DNA of 64,000 nt from Haloferula luteola. Lineage in GTDB: Bacteria; Verrucomicrobiota; Verrucomicrobiia; Verrucomicrobiales; Akkermansiaceae. The notes beneath the pieces are model-generated. The model saw nothing but the letters and a program-made list of their open reading frames with translations, was not told the DNA's origin and searched no databases. Where the stretch lies: positions 124,001 to 188,000 of the forward strand of contig NZ_JACHFD010000003.1 in assembly GCF_014201715.1 (NCBI RefSeq), given 5' to 3'. This document shows positions 1-9,023 of the stretch, one piece after another. Numbering within the stretch: the stretch's first letter is position 1; each line of letters starts with the position of its first letter. A program made the translations under genes and the position numbers.

Positions 1-41
1 CACCTAAGCGCAAGCTCGCCAAGCCCACGGGTTCCACGTGA
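1..41 (+). CDS. 3' end of upstream gene, probably acetolactate synthase large subunit (partial)
   Basis: One frame is open from the window edge and ends PKRKLAKPTGST followed by TGA at 39-41. The next gene is the acetolactate synthase small subunit, and large and small subunit genes are normally adjacent, so this is probably the C-terminal tail of ilvB. That identity rests on position only; twelve residues cannot identify the family. Confidence 0.5.
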   Translation, partial: PKRKLAKPTGST

Positions 42-50
42 TCCGTTCTC

Positions 51-620
51 TTGAATTTCCAACCTTCCAACCTGAATCACTCCGTGAGCACCTCCGTCAT
101 TTCCGACACTCCCGCGACTGAAGATCTCGGCGCGGGAACCCACACCCTCTCCGTTTTCGTCAACAACAAGGCCGGCGTGCTGATGCGCATTTGCCAGGTC
201 TTTGCCCGCCGTGGCTTCAACATCGATTCCCTCGTGGTCTCGCAAGGCCGCTCTCAGCGCTTCTCGCGCATGACCATCGGCATCTCAGGCGACCCCCAAG
301 GCCTTGAGCAAATCATCAAGCAAGTCAGCAAGCTGATCGACGTCATTCATTGTTCCGAGCACAACTCGGACGACGCCGTGACCCGCGAATTGTGCATGGT
401 GAAAATCAAATGCTCCCCTTCAGAGCGCTCCCAAGCCCTCCAGATCACCGAGCATTTCTCCGGTAAAACCGTCGACCTCACGCCCAGCTCGATGATCGTC
501 ATGATCACGGGCGACAGCCCGAAAATCGATGCGGCCATCACGATGTTCTCTCAATTTGAGATCATCGAGACCGTCCGCACCGGCAAGGTCGTCATGGCCC
601 GCGGCGAGCAGCCGACTTAA
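51..620 (+). CDS. ilvN: Acetolactate synthase small (regulatory) subunit
   Basis: Regulatory subunit of acetohydroxyacid synthase, the first common enzyme of valine, leucine and isoleucine synthesis; it binds the catalytic subunit and mediates feedback inhibition by branched-chain amino acids. The 189-residue product has an N-terminal ACT domain (about residues 30-105), opening with THTLSVFVNNKAGVL and containing RRGFNIDSL, both typical of the family. A C-terminal small-subunit domain follows (ELCMVKI to IETVRTGKVVMARG). The first 29 residues are extra compared with usual IlvN proteins. The start used is TTG at 51, nine bases after the previous stop. A GTG at 84 is an equally plausible start, and neither has a clear ribosome binding site. 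A strong hairpin follows the stop. The assignment is secure; only the start is uncertain. Confidence 0.93.
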   Translation: MNFQPSNLNHSVSTSVISDTPATEDLGAGTHTLSVFVNNKAGVLMRICQVFARRGFNIDSLVVSQGRSQRFSRMTIGISGDPQGLEQIIKQVSKLIDVIHCSEHNSDDAVTRELCMVKIKCSPSERSQALQITEHFSGKTVDLTPSSMIVMITGDSPKIDAAITMFSQFEIIETVRTGKVVMARGEQPT

Positions 621-638
621 AACTGAGATCTGAATTGG

Positions 639-701
639 AGGTCGAGTGACCATTTTGGAACATGTTTCCAATGAACAAATGGCACTCGACCTGCTGTTTT
701 T
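639..701 (+). terminator. Long hairpin with T-tract after ilvN
   Basis: Arms AGGTCGAGTG (639-648) and CACTCGACCT (683-692) pair perfectly. Inside them CCATTT (650-655) pairs with AAATGG (677-682), and TGGAA can pair with TTTCCA around a short loop. Nearly the whole 54 bases fold into one stem, followed by GCTGTTTTT (to 701). This fits a Rho-independent terminator for the ilv genes. The stem is much longer than usual, so it may also act as an mRNA 3' stabiliser. Confidence 0.75.
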
Positions 702-769
702 CGAGTTGCGACTAGAGAATACCCCCTCTTGGTCGATCAGTTCGAATTCTCCACACCTAATTCAAGTCC

Positions 770-1426
770 ATGAAACTTCAGCTCACGGTAGTCGCTAGCA
801 TTGCGGCCGCCCTCAGTGCCCAAGGGGCCTTGGTCTCCTACTGGAACTTTAACGGCCTGTCGATTTCGACGGCGTCCACTCCAGGATCGGGAGGAGTCCC
901 TACTTCCATCAGCGCGGATCAAGGGAGTGGAAGCCTTGATCTCTCCAACTGGACAGGAACTGTCGATGACTTTGGCGGTACGACCCTCAACGCGCTCGAT
1001 TCTGACCCTTCAGAAGAGTCTCTGAGTTTGGTCGGGAATATCGGCAACGGCAGCTTCATTGAGATCGGTGTGAACCTGACGGACTACTCGGATCCTGTCA
1101 TCACCTTCTCTACGCGGGGAACAGGCACGGGATTCAATTCAGGAATTTGGTCATACAGCATCGACGGAATCAACTACTTCGATCTCGCCATCAATACCGC
1201 CAGCAATAGCAGCACGTTCGCCCTCCAAACGGTCGACTTTTCATCGGAAGACACCCTTGATGGAGCATCATCGGTCACTTTCCGCTACACTCTTACCGGC
1301 GCCTCTTCAACTTCGGGTAACAACCGCATTGATAACCTTCAGATCAATGCCGTTCCCGTCCCAGAGCCCACTTTCGCCCTTCTCGGAGGACTCGGACTTC
1401 TTGGTTTGATGCGTCGTCGCCGCTGA
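770..1426 (+). CDS. PEP-CTERM sorting-signal protein of unknown function
   Basis: A 218-residue exported protein. The N-terminus (MKLQLTVVASIAAALSAQGA) is a signal peptide, probably cleaved after SAQG or QGA. The mature part begins with SYWNFNG, an opening often seen in secreted beta-sandwich proteins of Verrucomicrobia and Planctomycetes. The C-terminus has the full PEP-CTERM tripartite signal: VPVPEP, then a hydrophobic stretch (FALLGGLGLLGLM), then RRRR. By family knowledge such proteins are processed and anchored or released by an exosortase, usually with exopolysaccharide export; no exosortase gene is in this window. The gene lies alone between two strong hairpins. The ligand or enzymatic role of the roughly 170-residue central domain cannot be read from the sequence. 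Confidence 0.85.
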   Translation: MKLQLTVVASIAAALSAQGALVSYWNFNGLSISTASTPGSGGVPTSISADQGSGSLDLSNWTGTVDDFGGTTLNALDSDPSEESLSLVGNIGNGSFIEIGVNLTDYSDPVITFSTRGTGTGFNSGIWSYSIDGINYFDLAINTASNSSTFALQTVDFSSEDTLDGASSVTFRYTLTGASSTSGNNRIDNLQINAVPVPEPTFALLGGLGLLGLMRRRR

Positions 1427-1448
1427 TCAGATCTTCCATCACTTCCTC

Positions 1449-1483
1449 AAAAAGGCGCCAGGTTTCGAACCTGGCGCCTTTTT
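1449..1483 (+). terminator. Rho-independent terminator
   Basis: A perfect 11-bp stem, GGCGCCAGGTT (1454-1464) with AACCTGGCGCC (1468-1478), has a three-base TCG loop. It is flanked by AAAAA on the left and TTTTT on the right, so it could work in both directions. It lies 28 bases after the stop of the first PEP-CTERM gene. Confidence 0.92.
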
Positions 1484-1597
1484 ATCTCTCTAAATATCAA
1501 GGAACAGAACTCATTTGGCAGGCAGGATGCTTTGTCCACGGTTAGCCCACGAGCGTCCTTCGTTCAGTGCGGCCAAACCATGCAGCCAAAGACTCCC

Positions 1598-2257
1598 ATG
1601 AAGATCGAAAATCCAATCCTACTCGCCCTCGCCCTCGCCTTCACCTCGCTCTCCGCTCACGGCGCGGTCGTTCTAAATGAAGTGATGGCATCCACCACCG
1701 GAGCGGATGCGGAGTTCATCGAACTCTACAACACCGGAGGCTCTCCGATCGACCTGAGTGGCTGGGAAATCCGCCTCTACGAAAGCGATGCCGGAGCCTC
1801 CCTTGGGAGCCTCGACGGAACCGTCTCGATCACCGTAGGAATCATTCAACCCGGAGGATACTTTCTCATCGGCAACGATGAATTTGTCACCGACTACGGC
1901 ATCAATCCAGATCTTCTCGACTCCAGTCTTTCGATTGAAAACAGCTCCGTCACGATCCAACTGGTCGACTCGCTCGGGGGCTCTGAAGACATCGTTTACA
2001 TGACCGATGGAGGTGCGGGCGACATGGCGAACATTGCGGGCGATACCTTGATCACGCCTTCCATCTCCATTGGCCCCGATGGCTCCTTCTTTCCCGCTGG
2101 ATTTACCCGCGACACCCCAGGCGGAAGCACCGCGAGTATTCTTGAATTCTCTCCCTCCCCCGCCCCTTCCGCCACCCCAACAGCAGCGGTGCCCGAGCCC
2201 TCATTGGCCCTTTTGAGCGTTCTCGGAGTGCTCTTGGGTTATCGGCGTCAGCGCTGA
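1598..2257 (+). CDS. PEP-CTERM protein with lamin-tail domain (LTD)
   Basis: A 219-residue exported protein. ATG at 1598 is chosen because it starts a clean signal peptide (MKIENPILLALALAF...SAHGA); the frame stays open upstream to 1532, but those residues do not look like a leader. The mature protein starts VVLNEVMAS and continues EFIELYNTGGSPIDLSGWEIR, the hallmark opening of the lamin-tail domain (about residues 25-140), an Ig-like fold common in extracellular bacterial proteins. A proline/serine/alanine-rich linker (SPSPAPSATPTA) leads to VPEP, a hydrophobic helix and YRRQR, a PEP-CTERM anchor. It is probably surface-exposed and exosortase-processed like its neighbour. The role of the LTD here, adhesion or partner binding, is unknown. 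Confidence 0.85.
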   Translation: MKIENPILLALALAFTSLSAHGAVVLNEVMASTTGADAEFIELYNTGGSPIDLSGWEIRLYESDAGASLGSLDGTVSITVGIIQPGGYFLIGNDEFVTDYGINPDLLDSSLSIENSSVTIQLVDSLGGSEDIVYMTDGGAGDMANIAGDTLITPSISIGPDGSFFPAGFTRDTPGGSTASILEFSPSPAPSATPTAAVPEPSLALLSVLGVLLGYRRQR

Positions 2258-2361
2258 CACTCCTGTCCGCGAAACCATGCTGGAACCGGATTCTGGTGGA
2301 CATCCGGGGCATTTTTCGCCGTTTCAAGGGGATTTCCGTGTCAAGCACCGGAACTCGTTCA

Positions 2362-2389
2362 TTGACACAAGATTCGCGATTCCTAAGCT
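2362..2389 (+). promoter_or_regulatory. Candidate sigma-70 promoter for ppdK
   Basis: TTGACA (2362-2367) and TAAGCT (2384-2389) are separated by 16 bases. The -35 is a perfect consensus; the -10 is only partial (TAnnnT). This would give a leader of about 80 bases before the ppdK ATG at 2475. It is a prediction by eye only. Confidence 0.4.
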
Positions 2390-2474
2390 CCGCGCGTCCT
2401 CGCCGGGGCACGCGACGGCATTTGCGTGCTGAAATCGGCCTCGACGACGCAAACCTCATCCACCGAGACTAACG

Positions 2475-5300
2475 ATGGCTACACGCAAAAAGACCGCCAA
2501 GAAAGCGGCACCCAAGGCGGCCTCCAAGGGCCCGAAATACGTTTACACCTGGGGCAACGGCAAGGCCGACGGCCACGGGAAAATGAAGGAACTCCTTGGC
2601 GGCAAGGGCGCCAACCTCGCAGAAATGACCCTCATCGGTCTTCCGGTGCCTTCCGGGTTCACCATCACCACCGAGGTCTGCACCTACTACTACGCCAACA
2701 AGCGTACTTACCCGAAGACACTGCGCGCCCAAATGGAGGCCGGTGTCGCCAACATGGAGAAGATCATGGGCTACAAGTTCGGTGATTCCGAGGGCTTCCC
2801 GCTCCTCGTCGCCGTCCGTTCCGGCGCCCGCGACTCCATGCCGGGCATGATGGACACCGTCCTCAACCTTGGCCTCAACGACAAAACCGTCAAAGCTCTC
2901 GCCAAGGCCACCGACAACGAGCGTTTCGCTTGGGACTGCTACCGCCGCTTCATCCAAATGTATGGTGACGTGGTGCTCGGTGTGCAAAAGCGTGAAGGAG
3001 AAGACCACGAGCCATTCGAAGAAGTCATCGAAGCCTTCAAACACGAAGTTTACGGCAAGGACATCGTCGATTCCGACCTCACCGCCGAGGACAACCAAGA
3101 AATGGTCAAGCGTTTCAAGGCCCTCGTCAAAGAGCGCACCGGCAAGGGCTTCCCGGAAGATCCGTGGGAGCAGTTGGAAGGCGCTGCTGGTGCCGTGTTC
3201 GGTTCCTGGATGAATGACCGCGCGATCGTCTATCGCCGCAAGTATGGCATCCCTGCTGAATGGGGCACCGCCGTCAACGTGCAGGCCATGGTCTTCGGTA
3301 ACACCGGCCCGAACTCCGGTTCCGGGGTGGCCTTCACTCGTAACCCGGCCAACGGTGAAAACGAGCTCTACGGTGAATTCCTCGTCAACGCCCAAGGCGA
3401 AGACGTCGTCGCCGGCGTTCGTACGCCCGATCCGGTTGCCGGAATGGCTCAAGCCCTGCCCCAGGCCTACAAGGATCTCCTCAAGGTTCGCCAAATCCTT
3501 GAAAAGCACTTCACCGACGTTCAGGACGTCGAGTTCACCATTCAGGATGGCAAGCTGTTCATGCTTCAAACCCGGAACGGCAAGCGCACCGCTGCCGCCG
3601 CTCTGAAGTTCGCTGCCGACATGGTGAAAGAAAAACTCATCACCTGGCAAACGGCTGTCCTTCGCAACCCGGCCGATCAGCTGGACCAACTTCTGGCTCC
3701 CGTCTTCGACGCTGCCGAAATCAAGAAAGCCAAGGAGATCGCCAAGGGTCTGCCCGCCGGTCCGGGTGCCGCTTCGGGCAAAATCTATCTCAACGCCGAT
3801 CGCGCTGCCGCGGCTGCCCAAAAGGGTGAGAAGGTGCTCCTCGTTCGCGTCGAAACCTCTCCGGAAGACCTTCGCGGCATGATCGCTGCCGAAGGCATTC
3901 TCACCTCCCGTGGCGGGGTTTCCTCCCACGCCGCTCTCGTCGCCCGCCAAATGGGTAAAGTCTGCATCTGTGGCGCTTCCGCCGTGGAGATCGATTACGA
4001 GAAGAAAACCGTCAAGGCCAGCGGCGAGTCCTTCAAGGAAGGAGACTTCCTCTCCATCGATGGCACCACTGGCGTCGTTTACGGCGGCGAAGTCGCCACC
4101 GCTCCTTCGGAAATCATCACCGGCCTCATCAGCAACAACAAGGCTGCGCAGAAGACCGAGAAGTTCCAAAACTTCGTCCAGCTCATGGAATGGTGCTCCA
4201 AGGCCACCAAAATGGGTGTCCGCACCAATGCCGACACTCCAGAGCAAGTGAAGAATGCCGTTGCTTTCGGAGCCGAAGGCATTGGCCTCACCCGGACCGA
4301 ACACATGTTCTTCGAAGGTGACCGCATCGACGCGATGCGCGAAATGATTCTGGCCGACAACGAAGTGAACCGTCGCAAGGCCCTCAAGAAACTCCTCCCG
4401 CACCAGCGCAAGGACTTCTTCGGCATCTTCAAGGCCCTCGATGGCAAGCCGGCCACCATCCGTCTCCTGGACCCGCCGCTCCACGAATTCCTGCCCCACA
4501 CCAAGGAGCAGCAACTCGACCTCGCCAACAAGATTGGCATTCCGGTGGAAACCATCATGCAGCGCGTTCACGACCTGCATGAGTTCAACCCGATGCTCGG
4601 TCACCGGGGTTGCCGCCTCGCCATCTCCTATCCGGAAATCGCCGAGATGCAGGCTCAGGCCATCTTCGAAGCCGCTGCTCAGTGCGTGAAGAAGAACATC
4701 CCGGTCCACCCGGAAGTGATGGTCCCGCTCGTCGGCTATGCTCGCGAACTTCAACTCCAAGTCGAAATCATCCACCGCGTCGCCGCGGAGGTGAAGGAGG
4801 CCAAGGGCGTCGAGTTCGACTACCTGGTCGGCACCATGATCGAAGTTCCACGCGGTGCCGTCACCGCCGACGAGATCGCCGAGTATGCTCAGTTCTTCTC
4901 GTTCGGCACGAACGACCTGACCCAAACCGCTCTCGGCGTCAGCCGCGACGACATGGGCTCGTTCCTCAACAGCTACACCGAGAACGACATCTATCCGAAG
5001 AATCCGTTTGCTTCGCTCGACGCCACCGGTGTCGGCCAGCTGATGGAAATCGCCGCCGCCAAGGGCCGCGCCACCCGCCCGGGCATCAAGCTCGGCATCT
5101 GCGGTGAGCACGGTGGTGACCCATCGTCGGTCACCTTCTGCCACAAGCTCGGTCTCAACTACGTGTCCTGCTCGCCTTACCGCGTGCCTGTCGCCCGCCT
5201 TGCCGCTGCCCAAGCAGCGATCAACAGCGGCGATGCTCCGGTTGCCAAGAAGGCCACCAAGAAGAAGACCGCCAAGAAGGCGGCCCGTAAGGCCAAGTAA
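2475..5300 (+). CDS. ppdK: Pyruvate, phosphate dikinase with Lys/Ala-rich tails
   Basis: Interconverts pyruvate, ATP and phosphate with phosphoenolpyruvate, AMP and pyrophosphate in the cytoplasm, serving gluconeogenesis or PPi-dependent glycolysis. The 941 residues hold an N-terminal ATP-binding region ([30 protein letters not shown]), the swivelling phosphohistidine domain ([12 protein letters not shown], His485), and the PEP/pyruvate TIM barrel ending in [12 protein letters not shown] with catalytic Cys876 and VSCSPYRVP. The core matches the usual length of about 875-900. Unusual additions are a basic N-terminal tail ([16 protein letters not shown], residues 3-18) and a matching C-terminal tail ([17 protein letters not shown], 925-941), both like histone-H1 repeats. 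The start is ATG 2475. The gene is monocistronic, with a candidate promoter upstream and a strong terminator downstream. Confidence 0.97.
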   Translation: MATRKKTAKKAAPKAASKGPKYVYTWGNGKADGHGKMKELLGGKGANLAEMTLIGLPVPSGFTITTEVCTYYYANKRTYPKTLRAQMEAGVANMEKIMGYKFGDSEGFPLLVAVRSGARDSMPGMMDTVLNLGLNDKTVKALAKATDNERFAWDCYRRFIQMYGDVVLGVQKREGEDHEPFEEVIEAFKHEVYGKDIVDSDLTAEDNQEMVKRFKALVKERTGKGFPEDPWEQLEGAAGAVFGSWMNDRAIVYRRKYGIPAEWGTAVNVQAMVFGNTGPNSGSGVAFTRNPANGENELYGEFLVNAQGEDVVAGVRTPDPVAGMAQALPQAYKDLLKVRQILEKHFTDVQDVEFTIQDGKLFMLQTRNGKRTAAAALKFAADMVKEKLITWQTAVLRNPADQLDQLLAPVFDAAEIKKAKEIAKGLPAGPGAASGKIYLNADRAAAAAQKGEKVLLVRVETSPEDLRGMIAAEGILTSRGGVSSHAALVARQMGKVCICGASAVEIDYEKKTVKASGESFKEGDFLSIDGTTGVVYGGEVATAPSEIITGLISNNKAAQKTEKFQNFVQLMEWCSKATKMGVRTNADTPEQVKNAVAFGAEGIGLTRTEHMFFEGDRIDAMREMILADNEVNRRKALKKLLPHQRKDFFGIFKALDGKPATIRLLDPPLHEFLPHTKEQQLDLANKIGIPVETIMQRVHDLHEFNPMLGHRGCRLAISYPEIAEMQAQAIFEAAAQCVKKNIPVHPEVMVPLVGYARELQLQVEIIHRVAAEVKEAKGVEFDYLVGTMIEVPRGAVTADEIAEYAQFFSFGTNDLTQTALGVSRDDMGSFLNSYTENDIYPKNPFASLDATGVGQLMEIAAAKGRATRPGIKLGICGEHGGDPSSVTFCHKLGLNYVSCSPYRVPVARLAAAQAAINSGDAPVAKKATKKKTAKKAARKAK

Positions 5301-5343
5301 ATCCTTCGCCCTTAGATCCTAGGACCTGAGGGTAACTTCCCTA

Positions 5344-5380
5344 AAGCCGTTCCGGTTCACTCCGGAGCGGCTTTTTTTTT
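5344..5380 (+). terminator. Rho-independent terminator of ppdK
   Basis: AGCCGTTCCGG (5345-5355) pairs with CCGGAGCGGCT (5362-5372), with one G-T pair and a short loop. A run of nine T follows, to 5380. It lies 44 bases after the ppdK stop and also separates ppdK from the convergent gene on the minus strand. Confidence 0.9.
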
Positions 5381-5754
5381 CAACGGCACCTAACTTCCAT
5401 CGTCGTGGCACACGGCTTGAGCGGACTTTCGTGAAGCCCCACTCCCATCTGTCATTCCCCTGCCCTGAAGAGTTGTTCCCCGGTTATTCACATCGCACGC
5501 GGGCGGACTTCCAAGCTCCAATGCCCCCAAAGAAACCAGCAACCTGCTCTCGAACTCTTCCATCGTGAATCGCTTGAGACGCGGAGCGGAAGATATTCAC
5601 TTCGACGTCCGCCTTGCGCATCCTCCTCGGCCACCATGCAGCTTGCGCTCTTCGATGCAGGCCGCACCCATCGAATGCAGTTGTCGCGTCACCCGTTCTG
5701 CCCCTCGGCCGATCCCGCACTTCCACAGATTTTCGTCTCTTGAGGTCCTCCATC
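5381..5754. other. Gene-free stretch
   Basis: There are 374 bases between the ppdK terminator and the 3' end of the minus-strand oxidoreductase gene. Open frames here lack recognisable protein features or run antisense into the neighbouring gene. No tRNA, repeat or clear hairpin was found. It may hold decayed coding sequence, but nothing supports a specific call. Confidence 0.6.
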
Positions 5755-6960
5755 TCAACGATCAAAGGCGAACACCTCGTCATCCTCGTGCTTCTTACCG
5801 AGAATCCGCTCACGGATGATTTCTCCCGCAATGACGCTGTAAGTTATGCCGTTACCACCGTAACCGAGGGCGAAAAGACAACCGGGCATTCCTGGCTTCT
5901 CTCCGAGATAGGCAAGGCCATCGGAAGTCTCTCCAAACGTGCCCGCCCATCCGTAAGCCACCTCCATCGGCAACTCCGGGAACATCTTCCGGAATCGATT
6001 CTCCAACTTTCCGAGCTTCTTCGACAGCGCCTTTCCCCTCACACCCGGTCGCCGAAAAGGGACGTCCTCTCCCCCCAAAATCGCCCGGCCATCGCGATCC
6101 GTTCGGAGATAGAAGTAGGGCCGTGCACTTTCCCAGAGCAGACAGTCTTTCCACCACCTCTGCGCCATCGGCTCACTGGCCAGAGCGAACGACTGGTGAA
6201 GAGATACCAGCTTCCCCACATCGAAACACTCCACCGCCTCGTATCCAGAGGCGACCACCACCCATCGAGCGCCGACATGCCCACGGTCCGTCACCAAGTG
6301 CATGCTACCCGAGCGATCGCGCGTGACCTCAGTGACCTCCGTCCGATCCAAAATTCGAACTCCTCGACCAGCGGCCACCGCTAGGAGGCCATGAGCGAGG
6401 CGATACGCGTCCACCTCCGCAGCCTGTGTCGATGCCAACGCCAGTGGATGGGACAATCCCAGCCGATCCTTCACCTCGCTCGCGGCCCAGGTATCGACAT
6501 CAATTCCAATCTTCCGCCGGGCCACAGCTTCGCGCCTCAGGACATCGACATCCCTTTCCTGTGAGGCGAGGTACACACTGTCCTTGCGCGCAAATCCACA
6601 GTCGTCTCGAAGCCCAAGCAACTGAATTCGATCCTCCAGCAAGTCGATGCTCCGATGGCACGCCAGATATGCACGCTCGGCGCGCTCTCGACCATGCCTC
6701 TCCATAAGATCGATCAAGTGGGTATCGATCTCATACTGTAGCAAAGCCGTGCTGGCGCTCGTGCTACCATGGCACACATCTCGACGGTCCAGCACGACCA
6801 CGTCATGACCATCCGCCGACAAAGCTTCGGCGAGAATTGCCCCGGTGATTCCCGCTCCGAGCACCGCGACATCGCACTTCGTGTTTCCCTCCAACGAAGG
6901 ATAAACACCGAGGATGCCATTCTTGACGGCCCAATACGGGTGTTCTGAGGTCAGGTTCAT
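5755..6960 (-). CDS. FAD-dependent oxidoreductase (DAO family)
   Basis: A 401-residue flavoprotein of the D-amino-acid oxidase/glycine oxidase superfamily. A Rossmann dinucleotide motif (VAVLGAGITGAILAEAL) starts near residue 30, followed by the usual acidic ribose-binding strand (VVVLDRRDV). Near the C-terminus AYGWAGTFGETSDGLAYLG and GYGGNGITYS match the FAD-closing region of the family. Such enzymes oxidise amines, amino acids or polyols; the substrate cannot be told. No signal peptide is seen, so it is probably cytoplasmic. The start ATG overlaps the stop of the upstream GH13 gene as ATGA (6957-6960), so the two are translationally coupled. That pairing is unusual and gives no obvious substrate clue. 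Confidence 0.85.
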   Translation of the reverse strand: MNLTSEHPYWAVKNGILGVYPSLEGNTKCDVAVLGAGITGAILAEALSADGHDVVVLDRRDVCHGSTSASTALLQYEIDTHLIDLMERHGRERAERAYLACHRSIDLLEDRIQLLGLRDDCGFARKDSVYLASQERDVDVLRREAVARRKIGIDVDTWAASEVKDRLGLSHPLALASTQAAEVDAYRLAHGLLAVAAGRGVRILDRTEVTEVTRDRSGSMHLVTDRGHVGARWVVVASGYEAVECFDVGKLVSLHQSFALASEPMAQRWWKDCLLWESARPYFYLRTDRDGRAILGGEDVPFRRPGVRGKALSKKLGKLENRFRKMFPELPMEVAYGWAGTFGETSDGLAYLGEKPGMPGCLFALGYGGNGITYSVIAGEIIRERILGKKHEDDEVFAFDR

Positions 6961-8804
6961 TCTTCGACCCGTTCCTGACTCAAAATCATGAACCCGTAGG
7001 CCGGCAATGGCAGCGCTCCCAGATGATTCTCCGCAACCTCGATCGCAGGTTCCCCGACATCACTGAAGGCCTCGCTGTAGCCTTCCCAATCCGCATTGAA
7101 TCGGACCTTCCATGATCCCGGCGCAGGAAATGGAAGTTCGTAGAAGTCATAAGATTGAGCGGTCAAATTCATCACCACCATCGTGCTGTCGCCCGGCCCG
7201 CCTTCGTCCCATCGATGCCAGCCGAGCACCTTCGATTCGGCATCAACACGGGTGAACTCAGTGTGCTGGCCGCAGAGTCCGCGAGTCTGCATGTCCAAAT
7301 TTCTCCGCAGGCGGATGAGATCTCTGAAGGCCGCCCGAATGCCTTCAAATCGCTCGGCTTTCGACCAATCCAGAGGCTCGTGATCGTCAAAAGCCCCATC
7401 TTCCAAGAACTCCTGCCCTTGGAATAACATCGGAACTCCCGGTGAGGTCATCGGAATCGCCGCTCCCAAAAGCGCCCGCCGTTGGGCCCATTCCCCCTGT
7501 GGGGCCTCACCATCAATCCCGCTCGTCGTACGACTTCTCCCGTTGGCCACCATGTCGTGGCTCTCAAGAAAGACCACCCTCCGGAAAACATCTCCTTCGG
7601 GGGCGTGACCGATCGCTTCCGCCACTCGATCCGCATCTCTCCCAGCATCATCGGGACACTCAATCATCTCTTTCAAGGGAAACACGAAACCTTGCTCCCA
7701 TTGAGTATCAAAACCCCCACCCCCTTGATCAATCCAAGTCGTCAGCGCCCGATTGTCGCCAATGTCTTCAGCAATCGAGTAGACGCGTGACGAGTGCAGC
7801 TTCAGGTCCTTGTTGATCCACTGCATCACTTGCCAGCCTTCTGGGATTTCCTCTGGCTCGGGCACCTCGACATCCACGGTGCGAATGAAGGCCACAGCAT
7901 CCAAACGCAATCCATCGACTCGGAACTCCTCCACCCACATCAAGGCATTGTCGCGAAGGTATTGGCGCACCTCTGGCCGTCCATAGTCAGGGCGCGTATC
8001 ACCCCATGGGGTCTTGGATCTCCAGTCGTTATAGAAGTAGATCCCACCCTTGCCATTTTCGCTCCACCCATCGAACTGCCACAGATCCAGCTCTGAGGGA
8101 CCAAAGTGATTGTAGACCACATCCAGAATCACCGCGATACCCCGCCGATGGGACTCCTTGACCAGTCGCTTCAATCCATCGGGACCGCCGTAACTGTCTT
8201 CTACGGCAAACGGATGATTCACGTTGTAGCCCCAAGAATGCATTCCGGGGAATTGGGTCGGTGGCATCAACTCAATCGCGTTGACCCCTAACTCAACTAA
8301 CTTGTCGAGCTTGCCGATGACATCGTCAAAGGTTCCATCCGCGTGTTCCCCCTCAGGAGCAAAGGTCCCAATATGCAACTCGTAGATCACCACTTCGTTC
8401 AAAAGAGGAGCCTCGAACTCGACGCCTTCCCAATCAAATTGATCACGGTAGATCTTCGAATTCCCCGTATGCGGATCGACCACACGGGCACGGGGATCCG
8501 CCTTCAGCAAACAGTGTTCGCCGTTCTTCAGCCGGAATTTGTACGCTTGCCCCTCAGCCGCCTCTGGCACCCACCCAGACCAATGGCCGGCATCCTCCCC
8601 CACCAACTCCATTCCCGGGTCAGCCCAATCACAAAAGTCCCCCGTGACCCACACCTGCTCGGCGTAGGGTGCCCACACTCGAAAATCGACACCTTGCTCT
8701 CGAACAAGAGCTCCCAAACCTTCACCACGAGCCTGTGGAAGCTGCTCGTTTTCTGTCGATAATGCCCCAACGTCCGCTCCTTCGAGCTCCAATGTGGATT
8801 TCAT
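6957..8804 (-). CDS. GH13 alpha-glucan enzyme with CBM48 (branching enzyme/trehalohydrolase-like)
   Basis: A 615-residue glycoside hydrolase family 13 enzyme. Residues about 30-120 form a CBM48/isoamylase-N type module (VDFRVWAPYAEQVWVTGDF). The TIM barrel carries the conserved regions DVVYNH (228-233), GLRLDAV with nucleophile Asp302, AEDIG with acid/base Glu346, and ESHD with Asp417. PGVPMLFQGQEF and EPLDW are typical of bacterial branching enzyme and maltooligosyl-trehalose trehalohydrolase relatives. Which reaction it performs (branching, hydrolysis or transfer) is not decided by these motifs. No signal peptide is present, so it acts on intracellular alpha-glucan. It is first in a two-gene unit with the FAD oxidoreductase. 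A second, clearly different branching enzyme lies at 18879-20879. Confidence 0.85.
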   Translation of the reverse strand: MKSTLELEGADVGALSTENEQLPQARGEGLGALVREQGVDFRVWAPYAEQVWVTGDFCDWADPGMELVGEDAGHWSGWVPEAAEGQAYKFRLKNGEHCLLKADPRARVVDPHTGNSKIYRDQFDWEGVEFEAPLLNEVVIYELHIGTFAPEGEHADGTFDDVIGKLDKLVELGVNAIELMPPTQFPGMHSWGYNVNHPFAVEDSYGGPDGLKRLVKESHRRGIAVILDVVYNHFGPSELDLWQFDGWSENGKGGIYFYNDWRSKTPWGDTRPDYGRPEVRQYLRDNALMWVEEFRVDGLRLDAVAFIRTVDVEVPEPEEIPEGWQVMQWINKDLKLHSSRVYSIAEDIGDNRALTTWIDQGGGGFDTQWEQGFVFPLKEMIECPDDAGRDADRVAEAIGHAPEGDVFRRVVFLESHDMVANGRSRTTSGIDGEAPQGEWAQRRALLGAAIPMTSPGVPMLFQGQEFLEDGAFDDHEPLDWSKAERFEGIRAAFRDLIRLRRNLDMQTRGLCGQHTEFTRVDAESKVLGWHRWDEGGPGDSTMVVMNLTAQSYDFYELPFPAPGSWKVRFNADWEGYSEAFSDVGEPAIEVAENHLGALPLPAYGFMILSQERVEE

Positions 8805-9023
8805 GGTAGTGCCGTACTTCCAGCCTGCCGAATGCCAGCCTTACGAACCTCCCAAGTGCTTGATCCTGCTTTCTCAAGCTCAGCACCTCCCTCCACCCCC
8901 GCGCAAAAAGCCCGAATCCCACGCGGCATTTTGCCCTATCGCAGGATGAATGATGCCCCTTCCGTCGTCCACCGATCGAGCCTTGAATCTTGCCAGTTCC
9001 CCCCCAGCGGAAAGAATGAAACC

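Noticed and set aside
2469-5213. 914-codon open frame on the minus strand
   Set aside because: It is exactly antisense to ppdK, has composition bias from the GC-rich third positions of the real gene, and shows no domain.
5614-6384. 256-codon plus-strand open frame in the gap after ppdK
   Set aside because: Mostly antisense to the FAD oxidoreductase gene, whose motifs are clear; the unique part is not protein-like.
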